From assembly GCF_025766255.1 (NCBI RefSeq), contig NW_026516670.1, positions 124,001 to 188,000 on the forward strand: 64,000 nt of DNA. The letters run 5' to 3'. The notes under the pieces were generated by a model, which saw only the letters and a program-made list of their open reading frames with translations, did not search any database and was not told the DNA's origin. Each line of letters begins with the position of its first letter. The first letter of the stretch is position 1. The stretch is from Zychaea mexicana. Taxonomy: Eukaryota; Mucoromycota; Mucoromycetes; Mucorales; Lichtheimiaceae. The translations under genes and the position numbers were made by a program. This document shows, piece by piece, positions 1 to 12,889 of the stretch.

Positions 1-321
1 TCACTCCAGGAACGTCGACAGAGAAACAAGGCAGCATCTGCAAAATACCGTGCTAAAAAGAATCAGCAGCATGGACAAATGAGGTCCACGATCGGCTCGC
101 TTACTCGCGACAACGAGCTATTGCAACGTCAGCTTGAGCATGTCCGACAAGAGAACAACCAACTCAAAGCAACGTGTGATCAATTGCGCGGGAAAATGAT
201 GGCAGAAAAAATGCTCAAACGTATGATGCTTGAAGACAAGTATGACGTACAAAAGTTAAGGGCAAACAATTTTGATCTGGTCGAAAATGACGACGAAGAA
301 GGCGAGGACATGGCTATGTAA
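1..321 (+). CDS. bZIP transcription factor, C-terminal part (5' end outside window)
   Basis: The frame is open from base 1 to the TAA at 319-321, giving 106 residues of a truncated protein. The first residues form a bZIP basic region with the N-x7-R signature (RNKAASAKYRAKK at about residues 8-20). A leucine-zipper coiled coil with heptad Leu follows (about residues 31-75), then a short acidic tail rich in Asp and Glu. The basic region resembles the Cys-3/Met4/Zip1 branch of fungal bZIPs, which regulate sulfur metabolism, but that subgroup is my inference. As a family these are nuclear dimeric DNA-binding activators. The start codon and any activation domain lie upstream of the window. An AT-rich 3' flank follows. 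Confidence 0.82.
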   Translation, partial: SLQERRQRNKAASAKYRAKKNQQHGQMRSTIGSLTRDNELLQRQLEHVRQENNQLKATCDQLRGKMMAEKMLKRMMLEDKYDVQKLRANNFDLVENDDEEGEDMAM

Positions 322-3176
322 AACCGAACCTAACAATATGTACATCATCTCTTCCCCTTTACCCTCACATTATACCATTAATCATATCCATCTTTGTAAT
401 CATCGCATCCTGTGCCTTTGTTTCCTTCCCCTCATATATAAAAATCTTGTATGGATCAAAGTAATACATATATCAGCAGTAATCTGTTAGTAGCTCAATC
501 CACCATTTCGCTTTATGATTTTCACCACCATTTGCTACCAATCAAATTTGTTTGTCACTATCATAGTCTTACAAGCATTGATGCTTCTCTTCTACTACCG
601 TATTAGTGTTCTGCGAATACTTTTTTAAGCCCGCTAAACTTAATTATCGTAAAATATATCTGGTAAAGTCATTCTAAATGTGTATGTATAGGATCTATAG
701 CTGAATATTTCATCCATATTGCAATATAATATTTATCGTGTTTGATTGCCCTGCTTCAAACTGCGTGAAGCCAGAGCAGGCAGAGCAAGACGTAGCTCGA
801 GGTGTTTGCGGTTAACGTCAAGTACCCCATGTACTTTCTTTATAGTTTTCTCCGCTAGATACATATATTTCGACTTGGTTTGATGATGATATATAATGTT
901 CATTATCTTTTTCTATCACTGGTGGACTAAGCTTCAAAGCAGAAATTTTCTCGCAGATGAAGAACGTCTTTTCTATTATTGGTATCCCCGATGATCTTTA
1001 TCACGTGCTGTTCTATTATAAGATTGTGTACATAATCATGAGTTAATTACTGCAGTGCCTATATGATACGTTAATACGTAAGCGAGTCTGTTAACGCTAT
1101 CCACCTACTACCAACACGACAGTATGCAGTTAACCATAACTCTAAGTTGAATAAGTATTTCTAAAGTGATAGCTATAAACATAGGAGGTTTCTAACGATG
1201 ACATGCATCTAAGAGAATGACGATAAATTCATTAAAACTTACACGAAATACCCTCCATCTCTACCTGTTTCAGCTGGCATCGTCGTCAGTAGAAGCAACG
1301 AGGTTATGACAACAATAAATTTCGATTCATCATGACACTCCCTTGCTACCAAAAGCAGTCGGCGGCATATGCGTGATGAGGCCTATAACGTGAGTTTATC
1401 ATATGAAAATTTGCGCGTTATCTGTTGACATGCATCTTATTTGCAGTAAAAAGCATCGTTAATATTTTTGGATATTGGCACTCAGCAGTATCATTTTAAG
1501 TTAAGACACCAGTGCTATGGGGTGGTTTTCCTCATAAAGGAGGGATCATCAATAATCACTGTTGCTCCTTCATATAATGAATCTGAAATTGAAAATGCTT
1601 ACCACGTTGATAAGGCTGTAAAAGAAGCAACCCTTCTATATCATAGTTACAAATGCTTCATCCAATTTGTTTCGGTCTTTTATAATCAAAGGGACATAGT
1701 TAGCTCTAAGGTTCTACTTGGCGATTAAAATTGGTCGTCCTATACACAGCAAAGCTTTTTATCGCTAGAGCTATAATCGAGTATAATATTGTATTAAACA
1801 TCGATTGTCGGCTTTTTAGGTCTACTTCTTAAGAAATAAAAAGAACACGGTGCTTTCTATGGCGAAATTAACAGTAGCACGATCGTCCTACGTACCACTG
1901 ATATGACCCGCTATCCATAACTCATGGATGCAACTATTGTCCATAATTACATCAAATGATGATCATATATATTTGTTGGTTGTTTAATTAATGATTACGC
2001 TTTTCCATCAGCAAGAGGGTGGAATGACGCTTTTGCAGCGTGGACCACAGTCGAGTCAGCTCTGATCATTCTTTTTGCGTCACGTACATTTCACAGAAAA
2101 ATTATAACTGTACGCCGTAATAAATGCATTTTTTTCATTGTGCTTGTGTCACGTATGAGAGCACTTATTATCAAATCGTACAGAAAGCCTGTTTATTGAG
2201 TGCACGGGATAACCCTCATCACGCACAAACACACACAATGATGAAAATTTTAGCGTTAGACACAGACTGCTAGAAAGTGCCCTCTCGTTGCAGGATATAA
2301 CAAAGCACGCGTCACATATGCATGTTGGCAGTGAATAAACGCTCAGTTATCATAAAACGTGGGCAAAAGTGGAGATGAGGCAATGCCTGTAGTGTAGGCT
2401 GCATACGGTATTCCATAAATATACTTTATGCATACCGGTCGCTTACGGGAAAAAAGGACAGGTAATAGCACAACACCTTGTACCTGCAGAAACCAAAACG
2501 GGCCTAAAAACAAACAACACGGAACAGAGACACGTCCGTTAGGGTATGAAGACAAACATAACGCAGCGAGAAAGATGTTCGCAATACGCAATACCAGCCG
2601 ACATCACGTCAGACTCAGTGTTCGCGTCAACCAACTATGGGAATGCGGTGTTTTGTAATTCCATGGGAAAAGAGAATGTAAACAACACACATCGGCGGTT
2701 AGAAATCAGGCTCAGGAACTGTGACAAGCGCTGCAAAGAGAAGCTCAAGTTTTCCTGCACGTCCGATCGAGTTATCCGGTATCAACAAAAAAAAGCCTTT
2801 TATAGAACATTCGCGTTCAAAAGGTCAAATGCCAATCCCTCAAGAACGTTAAGCATATAAAAAGCAAATTTTCTCAAAGTGGGACTTTGTATTAGAGCCC
2901 CGTTCAGAAGACGCTGTGTGCTTCCCTCCGATATACTCTCAGCGTGTGTCTAGCAACCATTCATCAGCAGCAGCATCAATTTCCGAACGGTGCTGCTTTC
3001 TTGCTACCTCACCTTCACCCCAAGAAAATTTAGGACCTCAAAACAAAGAAACGGGGCATCAAAGCGTGGGGGGAGGGTGGCGAAATGGGGCTTATCCAAA
3101 AAAGAGAAGGCCGAATCTGTCGCAACGGGTTATGGCACCGGGCTTTCCATAGTGTTTTGTTATTTTTAGGCGCTTG
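322..3176. other. intergenic, no supported gene
   Basis: This is AT-rich sequence with only short frames that open at non-ATG codons (for example 1468-1728 and 2428-2860). None has a recognisable domain or convincing splice sites. The last part is the promoter of the gene at 3385. Confidence 0.6.
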
Positions 3177-3186
3177 TATAAATTAA
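3177..3186 (+). promoter_or_regulatory. TATA box of the PL14-like gene
   Basis: A TATAAATTAA element lies about 200 nt before the ATG at 3385. It is followed by a strongly pyrimidine-rich leader (about 3270-3365), a common arrangement for highly expressed fungal genes. Confidence 0.55.
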
Positions 3187-3384
3187 GCAGGGCTCTCTCT
3201 TGTGTCTTTTTGTGTGCGCTGCGTGCGTGCCATTTTCCAGGTACCAAAAGTGCCGCTCTCGTTTTCCCTTAATTCTTTTCTCCTTTTCTTTTTCTTTTAT
3301 TTCACTTTTTCCTTTCCTTTCGCTCTTTTTACCTTTTCTATCCCACGTCCTCCAATTCCTCTCTCACGCAGAACCTTTTCGATT

Positions 3385-4553
3385 ATGCACTGGCTCCCGC
3401 AATTCGTGGTTCTTTCGTCCGGCATCCTGGCCTCGTCAATGGCCCAGCTTTCTGATCGCGCCAGCGAACTTGGACTCAAGCAGACATGGACGGCTCCGTT
3501 GGGCGACTCTGGCAGCAGCGCCTCCAGCTTCATGGCGGACCAGTGGGGTATCTCGACGAGCAACTTTTACGGCAACACGGATGTCTCGTTCGAAAGCGAT
3601 CCCATCACGCAGAACGGAACGGTACTGAGTGTCCTGTACGCAGCAGGCTCGTATTCGCCCAGTGGCACCAAGTCCAACGACGGCAGCATGGGCGGTGTCG
3701 AGCTTAATGCGGTGCCCATCGACGGCAACTTTGATAGCGCGCTCTTGACCTACGAATTGGCATTCGCAGAAAATTTTGATTGGGTTCTTGGCGGCAAGTT
3801 ACCTGGTCTGTTTGGAGGTATGACTGGACCCCAAACGAAATCAATTTAGCTTTATCGTAATTTAAACTTTCTAATTAGGCTCGCCGGACGAAAGCTGCTC
3901 CGGCGGTAACCAAGCAACCGGCTCCAACTGCTTCTCGATGCGTCTCATGTGGCGTGAAGCTGGTACGTCTCGTCTTGTATATGTTCTTATCCCACAGGCG
4001 CAATGCACACACATGCACGCTGCTCGTATTTCTGCTTTTAAAGCTTCACGAGACACACAGAACTTAAAACGACCTTTCTTGTATCCGCACTATAGGAGCG
4101 GGAGAAGCTTACGCCTACATCCCCGACAACAGCATCTGCGGTTCTGGCTCTGTCCAGTGCAACGACGAATACGGTATCAGCTTTTCCCGTGGCGTCATCC
4201 AACTCAAGACCAACCAGTGGACGAAATTAGAAATGTACGTCAAAATCAACAACGCAACCGAATCCAACGGCATCCTGCAAGTCTGGCAAGACGGTTCCTT
4301 GGTCATCAACCAGCAATCGCTCAAATATAGAACAAGCAACGCTATCGCAGTATCCAGCCTCATGTTCAGCACTTTCTTTGGAGGCGGTGACACTAAATAT
4401 GCTACCTCCGTTGACACCTACACCTATTATAAAAACATTGAATACAGTGTCGGGAACGAAGTAGAGCTTAGTGATAGTGCTTCCACCCGTGTTACAGCCG
4501 CTTACTCACTTGTCGCCCTTGTCGCTGTTGCATGTTATTTTGTGTCGTTGTAA
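3385..4553 (+). CDS. secreted, probably GPI-anchored polysaccharide lyase family 14-like protein
   Basis: Exons are 3385-3817, 3879-3962 and 4095-4553; the introns carry gta...tag ends. The joined frame closes on TAA and gives 324 residues. An N-terminal signal peptide (hydrophobic from about residue 4, then Ala-rich SSMAQ) precedes a beta-sandwich domain with GGKLPGLFGG at about residues 136-145. That string is the hallmark of PL14/alginate-lyase-like concanavalin-type folds. A C-terminal hydrophobic stretch (VALVAVACYFVSL) after a Ser-rich segment suggests a GPI-anchor signal. The likely site is the cell surface or wall. The substrate is unknown: family members cleave or bind uronic-acid polysaccharides, and Mucorales walls contain glucuronic acid polymers, so a wall-remodelling role is an inference. 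I chose the ATG at 3385 over upstream non-ATG extensions because it starts the signal peptide. Confidence 0.8.
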
Positions 4554-6454
4554 AAGAGCGTTTATTTCAAGACGACATCCATCCATCGCTAATCATCACT
4601 CAATCACCACATACTGCGCTACAGCTACTACAGCTACCACTACAACAAAAACATGCCTTCTACACCGGCACGCACAGATCCATTGCAGCGCACGATATAC
4701 CATCTCAACTCACACCCGCTCACCGACACACCCTGTATCTTACGTACGCTATAATCTCTATCTTTTCTTTTTGCTAGTGCTATACTATTATTTATTTCAC
4801 TCCCTCTTATACCGCCCTCCTCTCCCATACTTACCTTCTATCCTGCCAAGACCTCCTTCTTTTTTCTTACCTTGTATGTATTACGTTAACCTGTTTGTTC
4901 ACCATTTTTTAAAAAGAAATCCAATAAATTTTTTCATTGATTATCGTTCAAACATGTCACATACATTGTTCACAACTTGATGTTTTCTTCTGATCGACAG
5001 CGTGGCTTTAGACAAGAGGGATAATGGCCTTACCAGGTTTATGTGCCGAGAAAAAATGTGTAAGAAACCAGAAAGAAAGGCGATGTATCCTAGGTATGTC
5101 GCGAACCTCTGGGAAAACATTTACAAAACGCGTCTAATAAATTCATCTGAAACAACCGCTTTGGGTTCCGCGTGTATTGGTCCCTACGACTGGATCCGCT
5201 CCCCAATTCAAGGGACCAAGCGAAAAGTTTTCTGCGTCGAGATTGCTGCGTGAGATATGAGTTGAGCCAAAATCATCGGTGTATACAATGAAAGCTGTAG
5301 TAGCTGATTGTCTTTTCTGCAATCGACTCTGGCAACAATAAACATTTGTATACAGATGTCAACTTGAATTATTAGTTGCCTGTTTTGGTGAAAGCTGGCG
5401 GAAGTCTATTGTAGATCAATAAAACAATAGTAAACGTGAGAAATAGCGCTTATTTGAGTTTTTAGTGTAAGGTACCCGAGTAAGTCCAGGAGTCTTTGTT
5501 TAAATCTCCATCCTCATGTTTCTTCTCGCCTTGGCCCCATCCCCCAATATCTTCTATCCGTGCTAAAAGAACCGATTTCCTTCTTTCTGTGAGACTTGTT
5601 GGTTGACCAACTGACCGTTTTTATGGTCGTCTCGACAGCCCTTATTGCAATTCAGGCATACTGATCAGGGGAGCTATGTTACGATATTACGAATCTCAGT
5701 GTAGCGGTAGGTGAGCCTTCATTCTCTGATGCTCATATCGTATGAAACTAGCAAAGAGTTATCCTTACACGCTTTATAATTACCAAGTCGATTGTACAAT
5801 GATTAATCTGGAAGCTATGACGCTATGTTATCACATCCTTTAGGCCTTTTGAAATGGTTGGTTTCTCCGAACCATTGTTTGCTACCGTGATACGAATTTA
5901 AGTTCCAGAAGCGCAGGCCCAGACTTACATGAGCCATCCAGGAAAACGAATGAATATTGAGGAGCAACACCGCTAAATTGAATAAGCTTCATCTGCTCTT
6001 TGATAACTCCTTGATGATCACACTATAACAGCCTGCATTGTTCCAAGTGGTAGCAGTCTTAGTATTTATAAGGAGTTTCGGTCAAAGAAACGCTATAGGG
6101 TTATAGTAGGGAAGCAGAGTGTACGTACATGCGTGGTTTATATGACTACTATGCGTCAGCTACAGATCGGCTTATGCGGACTGCTTACGCTGTACTGTAA
6201 AGGCAGCATAATGTACATAAAATGTCTGATCATCTACCTGGTGCTATGTCTTACAAACGATGTATACATACACCAAACGTCGTAATATTATCGACATTGA
6301 TTCTTGCATAGCCAACCACAAGAGGCAGTTATCACTCAGCTGATGCCAAATCTGGAAACCGCAAGCCACTCAACTTGTCCAAATTTCCTGCCGCAAAAAA
6401 AAAGTTGCCTTTCAGCTGATCTTGCAGTACAATCCATACCTACTACTTACAACC
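4554..6454. other. 3' flank and intergenic, no supported gene
   Basis: The first 400 bases are C/T-rich, low-complexity 3' flank of the PL14-like gene. The rest is AT-rich. A GTG-initiated 83-codon frame at 5002-5253 has no domain or promoter support. Confidence 0.5.
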
Positions 6455-7876
6455 ATGCCACCCAAAACCAAAGCTGCTGTACGAAAAGCCGACAGCAAAC
6501 CTACAAACGGTGCTGTCCAAAAGAGATCGACGCGTGGTAAGCAGACGAAACCTGCCGAAACGAAAAAGAATGTCGAGACCACCAAAAAGGGGAAGGCTGC
6601 CAAAGAACAAAAAGTAGAAGAGGAAAAGGAGGAGGACGTTAAAGAACAGTCCGCCGACGAGGACGCTGCTGACGAAGAAGTGATGACCGAAGAGCAGGAA
6701 GAAGCCTTGCGCAAGGAAATTCTTGGTGACATGGCAAGCGACGACGATGAAAGCGATAGTGATAACGATGATCAGGAAGCTTCTACCGACGCATTCAAAA
6801 GCTCAGAGGATGTCGTTTCCCTTGATCCCGAGCAAGTCAAGAAAAGCAAAGAAGAGACTAAAGCCGAATTTGACAAGAAGAAAAAGGCACCAGTCAAAAC
6901 TGTAAGTAATGCGCTGTGTATAAATGCATTTTATGGAGCTATGTTCGTTTATGCTTCTAGGAGCTTTAGCGTTAATAATATCTGCTCACGATGATATAGG
7001 ACGAAGAAGTTGGTGTCATTTACCTCGGCAGAATACCCCATGGTTTTTATGAGGATGAAATGAAGGGTTACTTTAGCCAGTTTGGCAAGGTGACTAGACT
7101 TCGATTAGCCCGCAACAAGCATGGACAGTCCAAGCACTACGGTTTTATCGAATTTCAGTCAGCACAGGTTGCCGAGATTGTTGCCGAAACGATGGATAAC
7201 TATTTGCTGCTTGGTCACTTGTTACAATGTAAATATCAATAACTGGGATAGAGTAGGGAAGGAGTTGAAGTCGTTAGCTTCTTTTACTAAAGGCGCGACT
7301 TCTTTTTCTTTTCTTTTCTGACACATAGGCAAGGTTTTGCCGAAGGAGAGCGTACATGAAAACCTTTTCAAATTTTCATCAAGACGTTTCCGCAAGGCCA
7401 ACGCCTCGCTCATTCAACAAAAGAAACACAACCAAAAGCGGTCGTTAGACAAGCATCAAAAGCGTATCGCCAACTTGGTCAAGGCTGAGAATGAGCGAAG
7501 GAAGAAGATCAAAGATCTCGGCATCGACTATGATTTCCCTGGTTACGTAAGTTTGCCTAGCCTTTCTTAATTTCTTTTGCTTGAACAAATCAATGTTTTT
7601 AACAACAATATATGTATATAGGCTGTCGAGTATGAAAGGTACAAGAAGGCAAAGGCAAATGAGCCCAAGGGTGACACCTCAGACAAAGCAGAAGCCAAGG
7701 AAGACAAACCGGCTGCTACCAAGAATGCTGCAGAGGAAAAAGCTGCAGTAAATAAGCGCAAGCGAAGTCAAAAGACCGAGTCTGACGAAACACAAAAGAA
7801 GGAGGAAGTCGAGGCTGCAAAGCCTGCTGCTAAGAGAACAAAGCGAGTTACTAAGCCTAGAGCAGCAAAGAAATAA
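6455..7876 (+). CDS. NOP15: nucleolar RRM protein, Nop15/NIFK family
   Basis: Exons are 6455-6901, 7000-7228, 7329-7546 and 7622-7876, giving 382 residues. An acidic and Lys-rich N-terminal half (about residues 1-150) is followed by one RRM (about 155-230). The RRM has RNP motifs VIYLGRIPHGF and HYGFIEF and the family-typical NYLLLGHLLQCKVLP end. A basic helix with KR-rich segments then runs to a KRTKR/KPRAAKK tail that fits nucleolar retention. Yeast Nop15 and human NIFK are 60S pre-ribosome factors needed for ITS2 processing; that role is taken from the family. The two internal short frames seen without splicing are explained by the introns. The long charged N-terminus is larger than in yeast Nop15 (220 residues). 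Confidence 0.9.
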
Positions 7877-8592
7877 TTGCACTGTATACTTATGTCCAAT
7901 TTTCCGTAATCCCATCATTTCATCTTGTAACACATTATAGCATAAATAAATCTTGCCACAATCCATACTGCACGCCAAATACGCTGTTAAAAATATGAAG
8001 GTCATTCTTGTAAACCAAACTGTTTTGGGTGCACTGTGTTGAGATCAAGTTGATGATGATGGATTTAGCATGCATGAGATAAGAGAGTGTGATAGCTCTG
8101 TAAAAGCTTTACAGAAATCTGCAAACCTGTAACAATGCTGATTAGCAGTAGCTTTCTAGGTACATCTCATAGATATGACTACAGCTACAACTTCAGGCAA
8201 AGGAAGTCCTAGTTTGCACAACATGTCTCTTCCCGGTTGTGTACACTCTGAGCGTTCATAACAGGCCCCAACCTTCAACCCAAAGTTCCAGCCACGATAT
8301 TCTATTCCCATTCTGCGGGCAGTTATCCACACAGCACATACTGACTTATTTCATGTTCGTCATAAACCATTGCGGAAAAAAATTCTTCAAAGAGTCACTC
8401 CTCAGTCAAACATACCATTGCATGACATTTGATCAGCGTGTGTGTTGTGACGAGTGATGCTTCTTTCTTCGTAAAAGAATAATCAAATAAAGGCAAATTG
8501 GCGTGCGTCTGTACGTGTATCGAAAACAAAAAAAAAATCCATGTTTTTCTTTTTTTGGATGGAGTCTATTAACTGGAAAAACGAGAGAAGAA
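7877..8592. other. intergenic between convergent genes
   Basis: This holds the 3' flanks of NOP15 (plus) and NDUFA13 (minus). There are AATAAA-like polyadenylation signals on both strands and no coding sequence that I can support. Confidence 0.5.
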
Positions 8593-9076
8593 CTAGTTGC
8601 TTTCGGGAACAGCGACGTAGCTGGGAGGGGTAAAATATTTGGTGTTGTTGTAAACAGACTCGCCAGCCTTCCAGTCCTTGACGTCCTTCATGATCTCGGC
8701 TTCGCGCTCGTTTGCGGCAACAGTACGGCGGTGCATGTCACGATCGGCTTCGGCAGTCAACAAGGGAATGAGGTGAATGCGCGACCACAAGTTTTCACGC
8801 TTTAATTCTCTAACAATGCCGAATAGCAAACATTTGCATATGTATGATGAGTTCCTGTTCTTCTTTTTTTCCCATCAAAACCATCGATCAAAAGGAAATG
8901 CGCATGTAAACATCATACCGTCGTTCCAAGTTGCCTTGGGCAACTCGGTAGAATCCAAAGGCCATGACGGCAGCAACGCCACCAACAACGACGAGACCGG
9001 AGGGGCCTCTCTTTGGAAGATAACGGCGGTATCGTACTTCGCTGTATCCACCACTGGGGGGTAAATCCTGGGTCAT
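8593..9076 (-). CDS. NADH:ubiquinone oxidoreductase (complex I) subunit NDUFA13/GRIM-19
   Basis: Exons on the minus strand are 9076-8919 and 8809-8593, separated by a 109-nt intron; the protein is 124 residues. The N-terminus MTQDLPPSGGY, the RRYLPKRGPSG loop and the single transmembrane helix (about residues 27-46, VVVGGVAAVMAFGFYRV) match the GRIM-19 family. So does the following GNLERRELKRENLWSR segment, which is created only by the splice. The protein is an accessory subunit of the mitochondrial inner-membrane complex I arm. The splice junction lies inside the codon for the second Arg of ERRE. The length is slightly below the human protein (144), as usual for fungal orthologues. Confidence 0.88.
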
Positions 9077-9696
9077 TGCGATTAGATTATAAAGAGTGGG
9101 GAGTTTGGACTTTGCTGCAGCTTTAAAAAAGACGCGAGATTCTGTTTACACTCGACCCAGTTCCGAAATTTTGTGACGTAACTATATTGCTAGGCACTTC
9201 TTGGTTTTGCTCTTCACCCTTTTACATTTTACAAATGCTTAAACTAATTCTTAGATTTAACTGCAGCACATCACTTATATAAGTGACAGATACGACATCC
9301 TGGGCTACGGAGCAGTCTACGTTTTTTTTTTGTTATCGCCAAGTAAAGTGTGCTGATCAAACGAACCGCTATTTAGCAACGTATGCAGTCCAGCAACTGC
9401 GTGAACTATTGAAGCAGCGGACGACATATCTTGGCGTTATACTATTATCGCTACCTTATAAGTAGGCGTTGAGCTAGAAGTGGCATAAACAGATGGTCTC
9501 CCCGAGATACGTATACAGTATAACTGAAAATATTTACTTCTGATAAATTTATGTTGTCAATTACCTGATTTTACTGCTTGCAAATAAAGAATAAACATTG
9601 ATCGATAAAAGTGAACGTAATATGAAAATTTTACTGCACATTGGGATGTAGTATATGAAGATGATGATACAGGGAAGAAAAGTTACAGGTGATTAA
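9077..9696. other. intergenic: NDUFA13 promoter and chitin synthase 3' flank
   Basis: AT-rich. It contains the upstream region of NDUFA13 and an AATAAA-rich 3' flank of the chitin synthase. I see no gene. Confidence 0.5.
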
Positions 9697-12600
9697 TTAA
9701 CGACGGAATATTTTGAAGACCATGTAGAGACATGATCCGATGAAACGAATAGCAGAAAGACCTGCCACGGACCACAGGATGAAGCCCAAGTATACAGTAC
9801 TACGCTCTTCGTAAGTACCGAACCATTCAAGAATTTGACCGTTTGTAATAACAGCCACTAAAGCCATGTTGGTGATGACCCATGATAAGACCTATAATGA
9901 CAGTGAAATTTAAATCGTTGTTATTTTCACTAGGTCATTTGTAATACTAGAAAGAAAGAAAAATGACATACCAGTCGAGTACGGAAAGCCTTGTAGTAAT
10001 CCTCTTGTTTGGTCTTTGCATCACGCTTTTCAGGAGCCGCGACGACTTGTTTCTTCAGTTCCATACACGCTTCTTCGTATTGTTCATTAAGATCTTTTTG
10101 TTCTGTGGGTACTTCGACTTCCACATGAGAATCGCCATCCTTGCCCTTCTTTGCCTTGACAACACCCAGCTCTGTTGAGACACTGTTGTCGCCCTTGGTT
10201 CCCCAGGACACGTCGTGGGTGTTACAGAAAGCATAAATGTTGAGCACGTTGATGTAAGATGGCGACATGAAGATATCTATAGTTAAAAAAACAAATTTCT
10301 GTTAAGAATGCTTCCAAGTTTTCAAATAACAATAATAATGGACTTACACTGAATGAAACTGGTAAACATGTGCCACGGATCGAGGAAAATGAAAGACGCA
10401 AGGAAGTAGATGACGTACGTTGACACAACAGCAATGATCACTTCTCTGAATGCGCTTTGCCCTATGAGTGCCATTAACATGTCATCCGATTCTTGGGCTT
10501 CGTCAATGGCGCTGTCGACACCAACAGCCGTGATCCAGACGGTACAGAACATAATGTAGACCATGAGCAGCGCAAAGAAGACGATACTTAAAAAGTATGC
10601 CCATTTGAAACCTTGCGGTCGGTTACCCATGGCTATAATGAACTGGATGACGAGTAGAACAATGTATACGTAATTAAAACTGATATGCAAATATCGTGCC
10701 ACATCGGAAGAGAATGGTTTTGGATCGAGGTAGTCAGATTCCATAGAGGTAGTCATGATGTAGAATGTAAGATAGAAATTGCCCTAATGTACACATTGCA
10801 TTATCGTGTGAGCATCGAGTCACTGAGTAAGTATCATTGATTGTTGGTAAGTTGAGTAATAGACACTGTAACTCACAATAGCGAACCAAGAGAAAATTAG
10901 CTGATAAGTTTGATAAATGCCTTGAAGCATGAAAAAGATTTTGCGGATGAAGTTATGGTTTGAGCGCCAGAGTTTGCCACTGTGTACGAGAGCGTAGATG
11001 CCAGCAAAGAACGAGCCATTGAGCCAGCGCCGGCGCTGGGAAATGAATTCAGCAACGGTGTCGGGCACATCGGTTTCACCATAAGAATTTGATACGTAAT
11101 GTAAGGTCCATTTTGCACCCTTCTTCGCGACCAACTAGTTGTGTTTACAGAAATAGAGTAATTAGAGACCAAATTCATGGAAGCTTCTCCTCATATAAAT
11201 GAAATTTTTACCTCGTAACACAAGATACGATCTTCAGCCAGGTACATGTTTGCGGTGAAAATATCAGCGTCGCTGCCGTGTTGTTTTTCACCCAAGAAAT
11301 ACTTTTCAAGCGGGCCATTTCCATTAACGTCATTCTGGAGAGCAGTGTATCTGTATGCTGAGAAAGCACCCGGCAGCACAGAAATGTAGCCAAAGACAGA
11401 CTCCAGCGGTTTATCGAGAATATTGGACATCTTGTATTCAAAGTTTTGGGAGGCGACCAAAGGGTTTAACAGGGCAACACCTGCCTTGCCAGTAAGAGCA
11501 CGAATTTCACCACAGGCACCGGCTGTGTTCTTGTTGATATCGAATGCCTTCCACAGATGGTAGATGGATGTATGACCAGGACGAGTACCGACATCAATAA
11601 GCACACAGACGTTGGGGTTGATAAGTGGGCCGAAAGCTTGGAAGAACCATCGATGAGAGTTGATCTTCTTTTGATTCTTTTCCTTAAGACAGAACAGCAT
11701 CTGAGTGGGCACAATACCCTTCTCTGACCCACGGAAGTTCATGTCGGGATCCACAGAGATTTGGGTTGTGTGCTACCATATGCGGATAAGAGTGAGCGGG
11801 TGAGCGAGCAAGCTAATCATTATAAGGAGTCAATCTGCACGAGCGTGATAGCTCTTTTTTTTTAAACTTCATATGCACACATACCTCATAGATATGTGCG
11901 GTGACGGGTTTGCCTTCGACAATATTTTTAGCAACACCTTCTTGATAACAGCCCAGTGCCGACAGAACTGACAGCGTGCGCGGATGGATCTTGGTACGTC
12001 CATCAGAAACAACACAAACAACCACCTTTTTCCATCCATCCTCACCCCACGTCGACGAACGAGTGCGCGAACACAAGTGTGCAATGTTTTTCATCACACC
12101 ATGCAATGTACGGCAGAACAGCACCTCGTCTTCCTGTAAATGCGATTGGTCAGTTTCCTTCCGTCTTTCACTTTCCTTTTGTGCAGATGCAAACTGCACT
12201 AAAAAGGGGGTCCCTTGCTGTCTCATTCTCTTTCTCTCATCCGCTGTCTTACGTTGTACATGGTCAACACAATAAAAAGCTCAGTTTCTCTGTTTGAAAC
12301 GTTCTGTCGTAATTGGTACTTCTTGTCTACAAACTCGGATGGATCAACAGTGGCTGCAGTATAGCGCATATGGGTAAATTCATGATCCTGCTTGTTGGGC
12401 AAACGGTCCAAATAAGTTGTTGGTACTGGGTTGTCCAAAACAAGGTTACCGCCCGTAAGTTTGACCTTTCGCACTGTATACGTCCACAAACAAACCACCA
12501 TCGTTAGCATATCTTCCATAGTAAAAGCTACAATCGGCTTGGGAATAACAAAGCTTGCCTGTCTTGTATCGTCGTGGCTGTCTACGCGGTGCCTCTCCAA

Positions 12601-12889
12601 AACGTGGACCTGGAGAAGGCGGCTCTACAAACTGGAGTCCGCCACCGCCGCCAGCAACTCGAGAGAAGGGTGATCGTGGCGAGTCTACATGAGGAGACAT
12701 GGGGCTTCCAAGCAACGGCTGGTTCATGGTTTCAATTTGCTGTTGCTGGTCTTCATGGAATGGGTCGTTGCCACGCTGCATGGGTGGTTGGTGCGAGAAT
12801 GACGTATCTTGCAATGGATATTGCTCGGAATAGGGAGGCACAGGTGGTGTACCTGGCGACCTTGTTGAATCGAAGTCGTTATGATACAT
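9697..12889 (-). CDS. chitin synthase, class I/II type (GT2)
   Basis: Eight exons on the minus strand: 12889-12559, 12473-12253, 12133-11885, 11772-11212, 11134-10877, 10783-10348, 10276-9972 and 9891-9697. They encode 851 residues. A Pro/Gln-rich N-terminus is followed by the chitin synthase N domain ([14 protein letters not shown]) and the catalytic core: MYNEDEVLF split by a splice, EDR at 447-449 and QRRRW at 487-491. Several transmembrane helices and a short basic tail complete it. The enzyme polymerises UDP-GlcNAc into chitin at the plasma membrane. There is no myosin head or cytochrome-b5 domain, so it is not class V-VII, and no long class IV insertion. The first intron (12558-12474) appears to be GC-AG. 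I rejected the competing frames through that intron because only the splice restores RRYKT-VRKVKL. Confidence 0.93.

Noticed and set aside
1468..1728. 86-codon ORF starting at TTG
   Set aside because: No ATG start and no family; most likely chance in AT-rich DNA.
2343..2860. Overlapping ORFs on both strands at 2.3-2.9 kb
   Set aside because: All are short, mutually overlapping and unrecognisable; no splice or promoter support.
4471..4980. 169-codon ORF after the PL14-like gene
   Set aside because: It overlaps the true last exon and then runs through C/T-rich 3' flank; low complexity, no domain.
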